Below are positions 1 through 8,659 of a stretch of 64,000 bases of DNA, piece after piece. The notes under the pieces are model-generated. The model had not been told where the DNA came from and did not search any database. It saw only the letters and a list, made by a program, of their open reading frames with translations. Position numbers and translations under genes: made by a program. Numbering within the stretch: position 1 is the first letter of the stretch; each line of letters opens with the position of its first letter. This stretch comes from JBMNFB01 sp050949085 (lineage in GTDB: Bacteria > Bacillota > UBA994 > UBA5500). Location: assembly GCA_050949085.1 (NCBI GenBank), contig JBMNFB010000011.1:124001-188000 (forward strand), written 5' to 3'.

Positions 1-891
1 AAACATAGCCTCTATAACGCACTGATGGTCCTGGCGGAAGAGGGCGACGAGGTGATCATCCCCACTCCGTACTGGGTCAGCTATTCGGAAATGGTCAAGA
101 TGACCGGCGCCACCCCAGTCTTTGTGGAGACGACCGAGGAGCAGGACTTCAAGCTGCAGATTGCCGATCTGGAAGCGGCCATCACCGATAAGACCAAGGT
201 TCTGATGCTGAACACCCCCAGCAACCCCACTGGCATGGTCTATTCCGCCGACGAACTGAAAGCCATCGGGGAAGTCTGTCTGAAGCACAACCTGTTTGTC
301 ATCATCGACGAGATCTACGAGAAGCTGGTCTATGACGGCGTTGAGCATCACAGCCTGGCTGCACTCATGCCGGAACTGAAGGACCAGATCGTTCTGATCA
401 ACGGCATGTCCAAGGCCTACGCCATGACCGGATGGCGAATCGGTTACCTGGCCGCCCAGGCGGACATTGCCAAGGCCATCTCCAGCTTGCAGAGCCACGC
501 CACCTCCAACCCGAACTCCATCGCTCAGAAAGCCAGCGTTGCTGGTCTGAACGGAGCGGAAGAGCCGATCAAGGAGATGGTGGCCGAGTTCGCCAAGCGC
601 CGCGACTTCATGGTGGAGCGCGTCAACCAGACCAAGGGGCTGTCCTGCCGCAAGCCGCAGGGTGCTTTCTACGTGATGGCCAACGTCACCCAGCTCATCG
701 GCCGCGAAATTGCCGGCGAGACGATCAGGGATGATCTGCACCTGGCCGACCTGCTGCTGGAGAAGGCACACGTCGCCGTGGTTCCTGGCGTGGCCTTCGG
801 TGCCCCCGGCTTTGTGCGCCTCTCCTACGCAACATCGATGGAGAACATCAAGGCTGGTCTGGATCGCATCGATCAGTTCATCAACGGCTAG
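1..891 (+). CDS. Aspartate/aromatic aminotransferase, class I PLP enzyme (5' truncated by window edge)
   Basis: The reading frame is open from base 1, so the N-terminus lies outside the window; about 296 residues remain. It is a fold-type I PLP aminotransferase of the prokaryotic aspartate aminotransferase group. The visible parts are the substrate-side PTPYWVSY segment, the NTPSNPTG segment, the DEIYEKLVYDG segment holding the cofactor-contacting Asp and Tyr, the PLP lysine in NGMSKAYAMTGWRIGY, and a C-terminal FVRLSYA with the carboxylate-binding Arg. Family members move the amino group between aspartate and 2-oxoglutarate in the cytoplasm. A hairpin terminator follows 26 bases after the stop. 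Exact substrate range cannot be read from this sequence. Confidence 0.9.
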   Translation, partial: KHSLYNALMVLAEEGDEVIIPTPYWVSYSEMVKMTGATPVFVETTEEQDFKLQIADLEAAITDKTKVLMLNTPSNPTGMVYSADELKAIGEVCLKHNLFVIIDEIYEKLVYDGVEHHSLAALMPELKDQIVLINGMSKAYAMTGWRIGYLAAQADIAKAISSLQSHATSNPNSIAQKASVAGLNGAEEPIKEMVAEFAKRRDFMVERVNQTKGLSCRKPQGAFYVMANVTQLIGREIAGETIRDDLHLADLLLEKAHVAVVPGVAFGAPGFVRLSYATSMENIKAGLDRIDQFING

Positions 892-916
892 AGGTTTTTC
901 TGAAAGCCAGATTAAG

Positions 917-946
917 AAAAGGAGAGCCTGATTCGGCTCTCCTTTT
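917..946. terminator. Bidirectional rho-independent terminator
   Basis: A 12-bp stem AAAAGGAGAGCC/GGCTCTCCTTTT with a 6-nt loop ends in a T tract on the plus strand and, read in reverse, also has a T tract. It lies between the convergent aminotransferase and sigma-factor genes and can serve both. Confidence 0.85.
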
Positions 947-949
947 GAT

Positions 950-1489
950 CTAGATCGGTTCCATCTCCAGCAAGAGGCGCCGCATTTCTCCCCGCGCTCG
1001 ATACAAGCGACTGCGTATCGATTCGATGGAGCACTCAAAAGCGGCTGCCAGCTCCTCGTAGGATTGCTGGAGGTAATATTTCTGAATCAGTATCCGCCGA
1101 TTGAGGGGCGATAGCCTGTCCAATGCTTTCTGCACCGCCTGGTAGAGCTCCTCCCGTTCAATACCGCTTTCCACCGGCACCTGCGCCAACTGAGCTGCTA
1201 CCAGCTGCTCGGTGCGACGTGGCGATTGCTGCAGCGAGACGGTGCGCAGCCGCGCTTTCCGGCGCAACTGGTCACGGTGAGCATTTTCCATGATACGCTG
1301 CACCCAGGTCAGGAAGGACGCCTCTCCCCGGAACTGAGCCCACGCCCCATAGGCCTTGACCAGAGCCTCCTGCAGCAGGTCATCCGCATCCTGCCAGTTC
1401 TCGGTCAAAGCCCGGGCCCGCGCCAGCAGTTTGTCGCGACAGGCTAGCAACGCCTGTTCAAAGCTCAGCCCGTCTCGTTCCAGGGACAT
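950..1489 (-). CDS. RNA polymerase sigma factor, sigma-70 family (ECF-like)
   Basis: This 179-residue protein has the two-domain layout of ECF sigma factors. Region 2 is near residues 20-75, with WQDADDLLQEALVKAYG and a TWVQRIMENAHRD segment. Region 4 is near 118-172, with LSPLNRRILIQKYYLQQSYEELA followed by the helix-turn-helix SIESIRSRLYRARGEM. It would direct RNA polymerase to a specific set of promoters. No anti-sigma gene lies next to it: the gene is alone, convergent with the aminotransferase and divergent from the class A PBP gene at 1574. A GAGGGGG ribosome site precedes the ATG. The PBP neighbour could hint at an envelope-stress role, but that is inference only. Confidence 0.85.
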   Translation of the reverse strand: MSLERDGLSFEQALLACRDKLLARARALTENWQDADDLLQEALVKAYGAWAQFRGEASFLTWVQRIMENAHRDQLRRKARLRTVSLQQSPRRTEQLVAAQLAQVPVESGIEREELYQAVQKALDRLSPLNRRILIQKYYLQQSYEELAAAFECSIESIRSRLYRARGEMRRLLLEMEPI

Positions 1490-1573
1490 CGCCGCTCACC
1501 CCCTCAGTATTGATTCTTTCCGTACAGGTGATAATATTAGATGGCAAATTATTCTTAAAGGATATGATAGAGC

Positions 1574-3688
1574 GTGGCACAAGCAAGGCAACAAACGAAG
1601 AGGCGCAGCCTGGGCACGATCATCGGCAGACTGCTGCTGGGCGGAGCGGTTCTGACCGCTCTGGCCGTTATTCTGCTGCTTGCTTATGTCACATTCTGGC
1701 CCCTGGAAACGCCGCAACAGCCCCTCGCCACCACCATCCTGGCACAGGATGGCCAGGTATTGACCACCATCTATGAAGACTACCGCTACCCAGTTGCCCT
1801 GGAGGATATCTCCCAGGATTTCCTGGATGCCGTGATCGCCGTGGAAGATAGCAGGTTCTACCGCCATCCCGGTATCGACCCGATCCGGCTGGGCAAGGCG
1901 ATCATTGTCAACATTCAGCGCCAGGCAAAGGCGCAGGGCGGCAGCACTATCACCCAGCAACTGGCCCGCAACCTTTATCTGACCCTGGAAAAAAGCTATA
2001 TCCGCAAGCTGAAAGAGATGGTCATCGCTCTTCAGCTGGAGCGACACTATAGCAAAGATGAGATCCTCGAGATGTATGTCAACGAGAACTACATGGGCCA
2101 CGGAATCTATGGGATTCAGAGCGCGGCACAGTTCTACTATGGAAAAGACCCCAGCGAACTGACCATGGCTCAGTCCACCATGTTGGCCGGTGTGATCCAG
2201 ATCCCCGAGGTTTACTCGCCTATCAACAACTTCGAGGCCGCCCGTAAACGTCAGCGCATCGTGCTCAACCGCCTGGTGGCGGTCGGGCGGCTGACAGAAG
2301 CCGAAGCCGATGCTATCTATGCCCGCGAAGATGAAGTCAGGCCAGTACCACGCCAGCGCCCCGACGTCTCGGCCGGATACGTGAAACAGGCCATCATCGA
2401 CCATCTGGGCAAGAACTACCTCAACGGCACCCAATACGCCTACCGGGGCGGTCTGACGGTGCAGACGACCATTGACCTCGAATTGCAGGCGGCGGCCGAA
2501 AAGGCCGTCAAGGAAGGCATCGAATATCTGACCAGTCAAGGGGTGCTGATCAAGAACGCCAACGGCGAAGTGATCGCCAATGTGGCTCTGGTCGCGCTGG
2601 ATCCCAAAACCGGCGAGATCAAGGCCATGGTCGGCGGCAAGGACTACTACCAGAGCACATATAACCGGGTTTACGCCAAGCGGCCACCTGGTTCGGCCTT
2701 TAAGCCCCTGCTCTATGCCGAGGCCCTCGGCAACGGACGCTATACGCTGGCCACGCCGGTGCGCTGTGAGCCGACCACGTTTGAAATCCCCGGACAAGCC
2801 CCCTGGCAGCCGCGGGACTTCGGCGGCAAATACCACGATGACGACCTGACCATCCGCGAGGCCATCGTTCAGTCGGATAACGTCATCCCCGCCAAGGTGA
2901 TCAACGAGATCGGGCCGCAGCGGGTCGTGGAGCTGGCGAAGCAGCTGGGCATTCCATTGCAGGCGAGCGACGCTGTGCTGTCCCTGTCGCTAGGCACCCG
3001 GGATGTGAGCCCACTGGAGCTGGCCACCGCCTATGCCGCTTTCGCCAACGGCGGTTTGCGGCTGGAACCATTGATGATTAAACAGATCAGCGACCCCTCC
3101 GCCCGCGTCTGGGAGACGGCTGCCCCCAAGGCTCCCGTTCAGGTGCTGGACGAACGGGTCGCCTGGCTGATCACCGATGTGTTGCAGGACGTAATCAGCG
3201 AGGGCACCGGCCAGCCGGTGAAAATCTGGTATGACGATGCGCGGGCGGCGGCCAAGACTGGCACCACTGGCCCTGGAGATACTGGCAGCGGCGGCATCAA
3301 CAGCGCCTGGATAGCTGGCTACACGCCTGATCTCGTGACCGTGGTCTATCTGGGTGGAGACGACTACAATCAGGCCATCACCCAGCACCGGCTAGGGGGC
3401 GGCAATCTGGCCGGCCCCATCTGGGCCAAGTTCATGGCCAGAGCAGCCAGCATCCTGGAGCGCACCCCGCAGCCGCCCCAGCCGGAAGGGATTACCCAGG
3501 TCCGAATCTGCAAAGAATCGGGGCAACGGGCCACGTTTCTCTGTCCCCGCGACGAGCAGCTCGAGGAATACTTTCTGGAGGAGTTCGCCCCAAGCGAACG
3601 CTGTCCGGTACATTCGGGGTTCCCGATTCCGGGCGACGGCATTCCCTGGTGGGAGCGCCTCTTCCCGGACTTCTTCGGACGGCGCTGA
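1574..3688 (+). CDS. Class A penicillin-binding protein (PBP1A-type glycosyltransferase/transpeptidase)
   Basis: This 704-residue bifunctional peptidoglycan synthase has one N-terminal membrane anchor (about residues 16-42). The GT51 glycosyltransferase domain contains the catalytic Glu in EDSRFYRHPGID (91-102) and QGGSTITQQLARN (121-133). The transpeptidase domain has its active-site SAFK at 374-377, SDN at 434-436 and KTGT at 561-564. The C-terminal tail is cysteine-containing. It polymerises and cross-links glycan strands on the outer face of the membrane. It starts with GTG, with AAAGGA about 12 bases upstream. It is divergent from the sigma-factor gene and convergent with thiN. Confidence 0.95.
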   Translation: MAQARQQTKRRSLGTIIGRLLLGGAVLTALAVILLLAYVTFWPLETPQQPLATTILAQDGQVLTTIYEDYRYPVALEDISQDFLDAVIAVEDSRFYRHPGIDPIRLGKAIIVNIQRQAKAQGGSTITQQLARNLYLTLEKSYIRKLKEMVIALQLERHYSKDEILEMYVNENYMGHGIYGIQSAAQFYYGKDPSELTMAQSTMLAGVIQIPEVYSPINNFEAARKRQRIVLNRLVAVGRLTEAEADAIYAREDEVRPVPRQRPDVSAGYVKQAIIDHLGKNYLNGTQYAYRGGLTVQTTIDLELQAAAEKAVKEGIEYLTSQGVLIKNANGEVIANVALVALDPKTGEIKAMVGGKDYYQSTYNRVYAKRPPGSAFKPLLYAEALGNGRYTLATPVRCEPTTFEIPGQAPWQPRDFGGKYHDDDLTIREAIVQSDNVIPAKVINEIGPQRVVELAKQLGIPLQASDAVLSLSLGTRDVSPLELATAYAAFANGGLRLEPLMIKQISDPSARVWETAAPKAPVQVLDERVAWLITDVLQDVISEGTGQPVKIWYDDARAAAKTGTTGPGDTGSGGINSAWIAGYTPDLVTVVYLGGDDYNQAITQHRLGGGNLAGPIWAKFMARAASILERTPQPPQPEGITQVRICKESGQRATFLCPRDEQLEEYFLEEFAPSERCPVHSGFPIPGDGIPWWERLFPDFFGRR

Positions 3689-3711
3689 GGCCGTCGCCTC
3701 CTGACGGTTGC

Positions 3712-4380
3712 TCAGCTGGCAGTGCCCTCGTCATCTGGCGTGACGATCACCAGCAGCATCCCCTGCTCGACCGAAATCCGGGGAGCGTCCACCAGCGGCA
3801 CATTGCTCAGGCCGCGCGATGCTCCCCAGCGCAGCACGGGAGGCTCATCCAGCGAATAATAGAAGCCCTGCAGCGCAATTCCCGTCACTTCGGGGCTGAG
3901 GGGCAACAGGGAGACCAGCTTGCCCCGGCAGCCGCTCAGCGTCAACTCGCGGTTGACCAGCCAGGCGTCGGTGCGCCCATCGCTGAGGGCGATGCCGATC
4001 CCCTGTTCCACATAGGGTGGCAGCATCAGGAGATTGCCCAAGCTATGGTCGATGCGGCCACCCCAGGCGCCCAGCAGCAGTATCTGTCGATACCCCGCCG
4101 CCGCCACATGGCGCAGGGCAAGCTCGCCGTCAGTATAGTCCTTCTCCTGCGGAAAGCGGATCAGCTCCACGCCGGCCGCCTCTGCTGACTGCAGCAGGGC
4201 GGGCTCGACCGAGTCAAAATCGCCGAGCAACACTTGGGGTTGGAGGCCCAGCCGGTCTAGCACACGCAGCGCCCCGTCAGCGCAGACCAGATAATCGTCC
4301 TGCCGCAGCCGGGCGCGAATTCCGTCCAGATCGGCATATGACCCGTTGATGAAGATCACGGCCCTGCTCACAGCGTGCAC
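3712..4380 (-). CDS. thiN: Thiamine pyrophosphokinase
   Basis: This 222-residue protein matches thiamine diphosphokinases, which transfer pyrophosphate from ATP to thiamine to make the cofactor TPP. Family hallmarks are visible: CADGALRVLDRLGL and LLGDFDSV in the N-terminal nucleotide-binding part, FPQEKDYTDGELAL, and GAWGGRIDHSLGNL before a C-terminal beta-rich thiamine-binding part. It is the last gene of the larB-larC-thiN run and starts 7 bases after the larC2 stop, so it is probably cotranscribed. No TPP riboswitch is apparent upstream of the run. Confidence 0.9.
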   Translation of the reverse strand: MHAVSRAVIFINGSYADLDGIRARLRQDDYLVCADGALRVLDRLGLQPQVLLGDFDSVEPALLQSAEAAGVELIRFPQEKDYTDGELALRHVAAAGYRQILLLGAWGGRIDHSLGNLLMLPPYVEQGIGIALSDGRTDAWLVNRELTLSGCRGKLVSLLPLSPEVTGIALQGFYYSLDEPPVLRWGASRGLSNVPLVDAPRISVEQGMLLVIVTPDDEGTAS

Positions 4381-4387
4381 CTCCTGC

Positions 4388-4852
4388 CTACTCTGCTTCC
4401 GGGGAATAACTCGCCCAGAATGCCGCCACCGCCTGCTGGTAGACCAGCTTCACAGGGGCACCCGAGGCAGCGGCCAGCTTGCGGCAATCCTCATACTCAG
4501 GCGCGACATTGATCAACTCTCCGGCGCGATAGCCCAGCTTGATCCTCACCTGTCCGCCCAACACGTCGACACTGATGGTGCGCCGCTCCAATACCTGCCG
4601 CCGGGCTGGCTGATAGCGCACCCCCAGCGTACTCGTCTCCCGCAGGATGATATCGATCAACGCCTGCACATCCTCAGGTCTGCTCAGCACCGTAAGCATC
4701 ACCCCGGGCCGCTGCTTCTTCATATAGATCGGCTGCAGGACGGCATCCAGTGCGCCTGCCTCAAACAGCCGATCGAGACAGGCCTGATATATTTCCGGAT
4801 TCAGATCGTCGATGTTGGCACTGAGGACAACGATCTCATCGTCCATGTTCAT
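4388..4852 (-). CDS. larC2: Nickel-pincer cofactor biosynthesis protein LarC, C-terminal part (LarC2)
   Basis: This is the C-terminal half of LarC (old DUF111), starting with VVLSANIDDLNPE and running to the end of the domain (KLVYQQAVAAFWAS). LarC is the CTP-dependent nickel inserter that completes the nickel-pincer nucleotide cofactor of lactate racemase-type enzymes. The frame is offset by +1 from larC1 and overlaps its 3' end. In-frame ATGs sit at 4852 and 4846, 14 and 8 bases before the larC1 stop at 4836-4838. LarC2 may therefore be made by ribosomal frameshifting, as reported for Lactobacillus plantarum LarC, or by reinitiation; a sequencing error is a third option. The open frame extends upstream to 5104, but only as the out-of-frame shadow of the His-rich tail. 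Confidence 0.8.
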   Translation of the reverse strand: MNMDDEIVVLSANIDDLNPEIYQACLDRLFEAGALDAVLQPIYMKKQRPGVMLTVLSRPEDVQALIDIILRETSTLGVRYQPARRQVLERRTISVDVLGGQVRIKLGYRAGELINVAPEYEDCRKLAAASGAPVKLVYQQAVAAFWASYSPEAE

Positions 4853-5723
4853 GGGTATACTCATGTTCATGGTCATGGTCATGCTCGTGTCTGTGAGAGT
4901 GTTCATGCGAGTGTTCATGGCTGTGGTCGTGGTGGTGCCCCTGGGGATGGCGGTGATCGTGTCGGTGCTCGTGATCGGTTGACCTCCCCGCCCCCTGCTC
5001 CACCGCCTCGCCGAGCACGATGCGCAGCACATTGGCCACACTGAGATCCTTCTGGCCTGCCCCATAGCCGACTCGTTCCGGTCTGAAGGCAGGATATCCG
5101 CCAAAGCTATCCGCCAACGCCACCATCAGCGCCGCGCCGGTCGGCGTCACCAGCTCGATGCGTTGTCCGTTGTCATAGAGGGGCACCTGCCGCGAGGCCA
5201 GCAGAGCCAGGGTGGCCGGGGCGGGAATCGGGATAATCCCGTGCGCCGAACGGGCCTGCCCGCCTCCAGTCGGCAGCGGTGAGCAGATGATCTTCTCTAT
5301 TCCCAACCAATGCAGCCCAAAGCAGGCGCCGACGATGTCGACGATAGCATCCACCGCGCCCACCTCGTGGAAGTGCACCTCTTCCAGGGTAGAACCGTGA
5401 ATCGCCGCTTCGGCCTTGGCCAGTTCGGTGAACACCGCCAGGCTGCTGGCCTTGACCGGCTCAGGCAGCTCGCTGCCCTGAATGATGGCGCGGATCTCTG
5501 GCAGCCCACGGTGAACATGCCCCTCCTGAGCGCGCACAACCACCTGCGTGGCGGAGATCCCCTGCTTCAGCACCGGGTACGCCTCCAGCTCAAACTCATG
5601 GACAGTGAGCTTGTCCAGCGCCGCTAGCAGCACCTCCAGGGGCAGCCCTGCATCCAGCAGCGCGCCCAGCGTCATGTCCCCACTCACACCAGAGAAACAA
5701 TCGAAATAGGCAATCCTCGTCAC
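4836..5723 (-). CDS. larC1: Nickel-pincer cofactor biosynthesis protein LarC, N-terminal part (LarC1)
   Basis: This 295-residue protein begins MTRIAYFDCFSGVSGDM, the standard LarC N-terminus, and has HFHEVGAVDAIVDIVG and a GGGQARSAHG segment. From about residue 247 it becomes a very His-rich tail of alternating His with Asp/Glu, a typical metal-binding linker in this family. It ends 5 bases after a frame change that restores the LarC C-terminal domain (LarC2). The start lies 2 bases after the larB stop, so translation is coupled. The role is nickel delivery to the pyridinium dithiocarboxylate mononucleotide. No larA or larE lies in this window. Confidence 0.88.
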   Translation of the reverse strand: MTRIAYFDCFSGVSGDMTLGALLDAGLPLEVLLAALDKLTVHEFELEAYPVLKQGISATQVVVRAQEGHVHRGLPEIRAIIQGSELPEPVKASSLAVFTELAKAEAAIHGSTLEEVHFHEVGAVDAIVDIVGACFGLHWLGIEKIICSPLPTGGGQARSAHGIIPIPAPATLALLASRQVPLYDNGQRIELVTPTGAALMVALADSFGGYPAFRPERVGYGAGQKDLSVANVLRIVLGEAVEQGAGRSTDHEHRHDHRHPQGHHHDHSHEHSHEHSHRHEHDHDHEHEYTHEHGR

Positions 5724-5725
5724 TG

Positions 5726-6481
5726 CTATCCCTCCTTACGGCGGTTAATCAGGCTGGCCGCATAACCAGCCCCAAACCCGTTATCGATATTCACCACAGT
5801 CACGCCGGCTGCGCAGCTGGTCAACATTCCCAGCAGGGCGGAGAGCCCCTGAAAGTTGGCCCCATAGCCGACACTGGTGGGAACGGCAATGATCGGCACC
5901 TGCACCAATCCTCCCACCACGCTGGCCAATGCCCCTTCCATGCCCGCCACGACGATAATTACTTCCGCCGCTGCCAGGCGGGAGCGCTGATCCAGCAGGC
6001 GGTGGATCCCGGCGACGCCGACATCATAGATCCGGTCCACCCGGTTGCCCATGATCTCAGCGGTGAGAGCAGCTTCCTCGGCCACCGCCATATCGGCTGT
6101 CCCCGCCGAGACGACCAGGATCGTACCGCGCCCATAAAGCTGGCGATCGCGCCAGACGGTTATCGCCCGGGAGATCTCGTGATATTCGGCCTCCGGGATA
6201 GCCTGCTTTACCGCAACAAAGGCCTCAGGCTCAGCTCGGGTGGCCAGTATGTTATCCGACCGTTGCGCCAGCCGCTTGGCGATCTCCCTGATCTGTTCCG
6301 TCGTCTTGTTGGGGCAGTAGATCACTTCCGCGAAACCGGAGCGCAATGCCCGGTGATGATCAATCTTGGCAAACCCCAGGTCTTCATAGGGCAGATCGCG
6401 CAGCTCCTGGTAGGCCGCTTGCGGCGACACCTGCCCGTTCTGCACCTGGTGCAGGAGCTCCAGCAACTTGTCTCGTCCCAC
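5726..6481 (-). CDS. larB: Pyridinium-3,5-biscarboxylic acid mononucleotide synthase LarB
   Basis: This 251-residue protein makes the first step of nickel-pincer cofactor synthesis: carboxylation and hydrolysis of nicotinic acid adenine dinucleotide. The C-terminal half resembles PurE-type carboxylases, with VVSAGTADMAVAEEA, YDVGVAGIHRLL, VVAGMEGALASVVGGL and PTSVGYGANFQG. The N-terminal helical part has LGFAKIDHHRALRSGFAEVIYC. It starts with GTG preceded by GAGGAGGGGG at 8 bases spacing. It is the first gene of the minus-strand larB-larC1-larC2-thiN run; the promoter must lie in the 115-base gap shared with the divergent M28 peptidase gene. Confidence 0.92.
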   Translation of the reverse strand: MGRDKLLELLHQVQNGQVSPQAAYQELRDLPYEDLGFAKIDHHRALRSGFAEVIYCPNKTTEQIREIAKRLAQRSDNILATRAEPEAFVAVKQAIPEAEYHEISRAITVWRDRQLYGRGTILVVSAGTADMAVAEEAALTAEIMGNRVDRIYDVGVAGIHRLLDQRSRLAAAEVIIVVAGMEGALASVVGGLVQVPIIAVPTSVGYGANFQGLSALLGMLTSCAAGVTVVNIDNGFGAGYAASLINRRKEG

Positions 6482-6596
6482 TTGTCAACCCCCTCCTCTG
6501 ATCAGTATCAGAAAGTGGCCGTCATATTATCTGGCGTGCAGGAGTAGACCTTGCCTGACCAGAACTAAGACGTAACTCAATTATAGCGGAAGGAAG

Positions 6597-8621
6597 GTGT
6601 CAGTATTGCGTCAGATCCTCGAAAAAATCCAGCAGGAGTTCTCCGGGCAGAAGGCCTTTCATCATGTAGCCGAGGTATGCCAGCATCATCGCATCCAGGC
6701 CAGTCCGGGGTTCCGCGCTGCCGCCGTCTATTGCCTCGATAGCCTGCAGGAGGCTGGCCTGGAAGCGGAGATTATCAGCTTCCCGGCAGATCCTCAGGTC
6801 AAGTATTGGACCCAGGAGATGTTCGAAGAATGGCACTGCAACGAAGCCTGGCTGGACCTGATCTTGCCGCGCCAGCAACGCCTGGCCGACTTTGATGCCA
6901 ACCCCATCTCCCTGATTCAGCGTAGCATCGCTACACCGCCTGAAGGGGTAGAGGCCGACATCGTCTGGCTGAAGTCAGGGGATGACCCGGCGCCCTACGC
7001 CGAACTCGATCTGAGCGGCAAGCTCGTCTTCACCAACGGCGACATCAATCGCGTACGCGCCTGGGCAGTGGAGGAAAGGGGCGCAATTGGTATCATTACC
7101 GACCGTCTGGCCGAATTCCTGCCGGTGCGCCACCGGTACGACATTCCCGACGCAGTGCAATACACCTCATTCTGGTGGACCGGGGATGAAAAGCGCTGTT
7201 TCGGCTTTGTGCTCTCGCCCAAGGCAGGAGATGCCCTGAGGACGCTCTGCGCCCGGATGGAACAGGAACACCAGCAGGACCCCAGCCGCCCCCGCTATCC
7301 GCGCGCCAGGGCCAAAGTGGACGCCCAACTCTATGTCGGCTCGGTGGAGGATGTCACCGCGTTGATTAAGGGTGACACGGATGAGGAGATCATCATCGCC
7401 GCCCACCTCTGTCACCCCCAGGCTTCGGCCAATGACAATGCCTCCGGCGTAGGCACGGCCCTGGAAGCAGCCCGGGCGCTGAACCATCTGATCAACAGCG
7501 GCCAGTTGCCGCGGCCGCGGCGCAGCATCCGTATCCTGCTGATTCCGGAGATGACCGGCACCTACTGCTATCTGGCCAGCCATGAGTCGCGCCTGCCGCA
7601 GCTGAAGGCCGCCATCAATCTGGACATGGTGGGAGAGAAACAGGAGCTCTGCCAGGGGCCGCTGGTGGCCGAATACCCACCGCAGGCTGCCCGCTCCTTT
7701 GTCGGCGACCTGCTGGCAGCCATTCTCGACGCCGTAGCGGCGGAAGTGCACAACCTGGCGCAGACATCGTCCTACGCCCTGTTCAAACATACCGTTTCGC
7801 CCTACTCCGGCGGCAGCGATCACAGTATTTTCTCCGATCCCAGCGTTGGTATCCCCTGCCCGATGCTGATTCAGTGGCCAGATAAGTATTACCACACCAG
7901 CGAGGACACGCTGGACAAGGTTGACCCGGCCATGCTCTACCGCGTAGGCTGCATCACTGCCACCTATGCCTACTTCCTGGCCAACTTCAGCCTGAAAGAT
8001 GCCGTCTGGATGCTCAGCCAATGCCGCGACCGCTATCTCGGCAGCCTCCTGAGGAACCTCAGCGCCAGCCTCGTGCAGGCCGCTTCCCTCAGCGAGGCAG
8101 AGCAGCAGGAGCATCTGCAGAAGCTCAAGAGCCAGATCCAGTTCGCTCTGGAACAGAAATTGGCTGAAGAGGAGGATATCCGCCGCTTCCTGACCCCAGA
8201 GGAGGGTGAGCAGTTCGCGGCCAGCCTTGCCCAGGAACAGGATGCGCTGCGGACCATCACCGAGATGCTCTGGCAGAGACATCTGCAGCAGCTACAGATC
8301 GATGCGGTTGAGGAACAGCCTAGACTGACCGTCGACGCCGAACTGCAGCGTATCCCCGTCCGGCTGGTACGGGGACCGATCCGCGCCCGCGGCCTGCTGG
8401 AAAAACTACCTGCGGCTGAGCGCCAGGAGTATCAGGATTACATCCAGAACAACCGCGCCGCACTTCGCGCTGCCAGTTATCTGGTTTATTGGGCCGATGG
8501 AAAGCGGACAATAAGTGAAATTGATCAGGCCGTCTATCATGAAACCGGCGTCAGCGATCCCCAGTTTGCCCTGATCTATTTCCAGATGTTGCAGCGGCTA
8601 GGTCTGATTGACTGGGCCTGA
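6597..8621 (+). CDS. M28-family zinc aminopeptidase-like protein (DUF4910-type)
   Basis: This protein of about 674 residues has co-catalytic zinc peptidase motifs of the M28 clan: AAHLCHPQASANDNASG (His and bridging Asp), an LIPEMTGTY segment where the family has its catalytic Glu, NLDMVGE, GGSDHSIF and KYYHTSEDTLDKV. A PA-like insert (about 120-260) precedes the catalytic core. The C-terminal part after about residue 520 is helical and ends in a small winged-helix-like segment (DGKRTISEIDQAV...LGLIDW). It probably hydrolyses peptides in the cytoplasm, since no signal peptide is seen. The GTG at 6597 has its Shine-Dalgarno almost touching it; a TTG at 6606, eight bases after AGGAAGG, fits better. 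Confidence 0.8.
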   Translation: MSVLRQILEKIQQEFSGQKAFHHVAEVCQHHRIQASPGFRAAAVYCLDSLQEAGLEAEIISFPADPQVKYWTQEMFEEWHCNEAWLDLILPRQQRLADFDANPISLIQRSIATPPEGVEADIVWLKSGDDPAPYAELDLSGKLVFTNGDINRVRAWAVEERGAIGIITDRLAEFLPVRHRYDIPDAVQYTSFWWTGDEKRCFGFVLSPKAGDALRTLCARMEQEHQQDPSRPRYPRARAKVDAQLYVGSVEDVTALIKGDTDEEIIIAAHLCHPQASANDNASGVGTALEAARALNHLINSGQLPRPRRSIRILLIPEMTGTYCYLASHESRLPQLKAAINLDMVGEKQELCQGPLVAEYPPQAARSFVGDLLAAILDAVAAEVHNLAQTSSYALFKHTVSPYSGGSDHSIFSDPSVGIPCPMLIQWPDKYYHTSEDTLDKVDPAMLYRVGCITATYAYFLANFSLKDAVWMLSQCRDRYLGSLLRNLSASLVQAASLSEAEQQEHLQKLKSQIQFALEQKLAEEEDIRRFLTPEEGEQFAASLAQEQDALRTITEMLWQRHLQQLQIDAVEEQPRLTVDAELQRIPVRLVRGPIRARGLLEKLPAAERQEYQDYIQNNRAALRAASYLVYWADGKRTISEIDQAVYHETGVSDPQFALIYFQMLQRLGLIDWA

Positions 8622-8659
8622 GAGTGAAGCAACTTACATCATAGAAGGGAGCCAACACC

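Noticed and set aside
1496..2836. Long minus-strand open frame opposite the PBP gene (446 codons)
   Set aside because: It is fully antisense to a clear class A PBP with all motifs, has no ribosome site or recognisable domain, and its composition is that of a GC-rich shadow frame.
7167..8282. 371-codon minus-strand frame opposite the M28-like gene
   Set aside because: Antisense shadow; no start signal or motif, while the plus strand has the full zinc-peptidase motif set.
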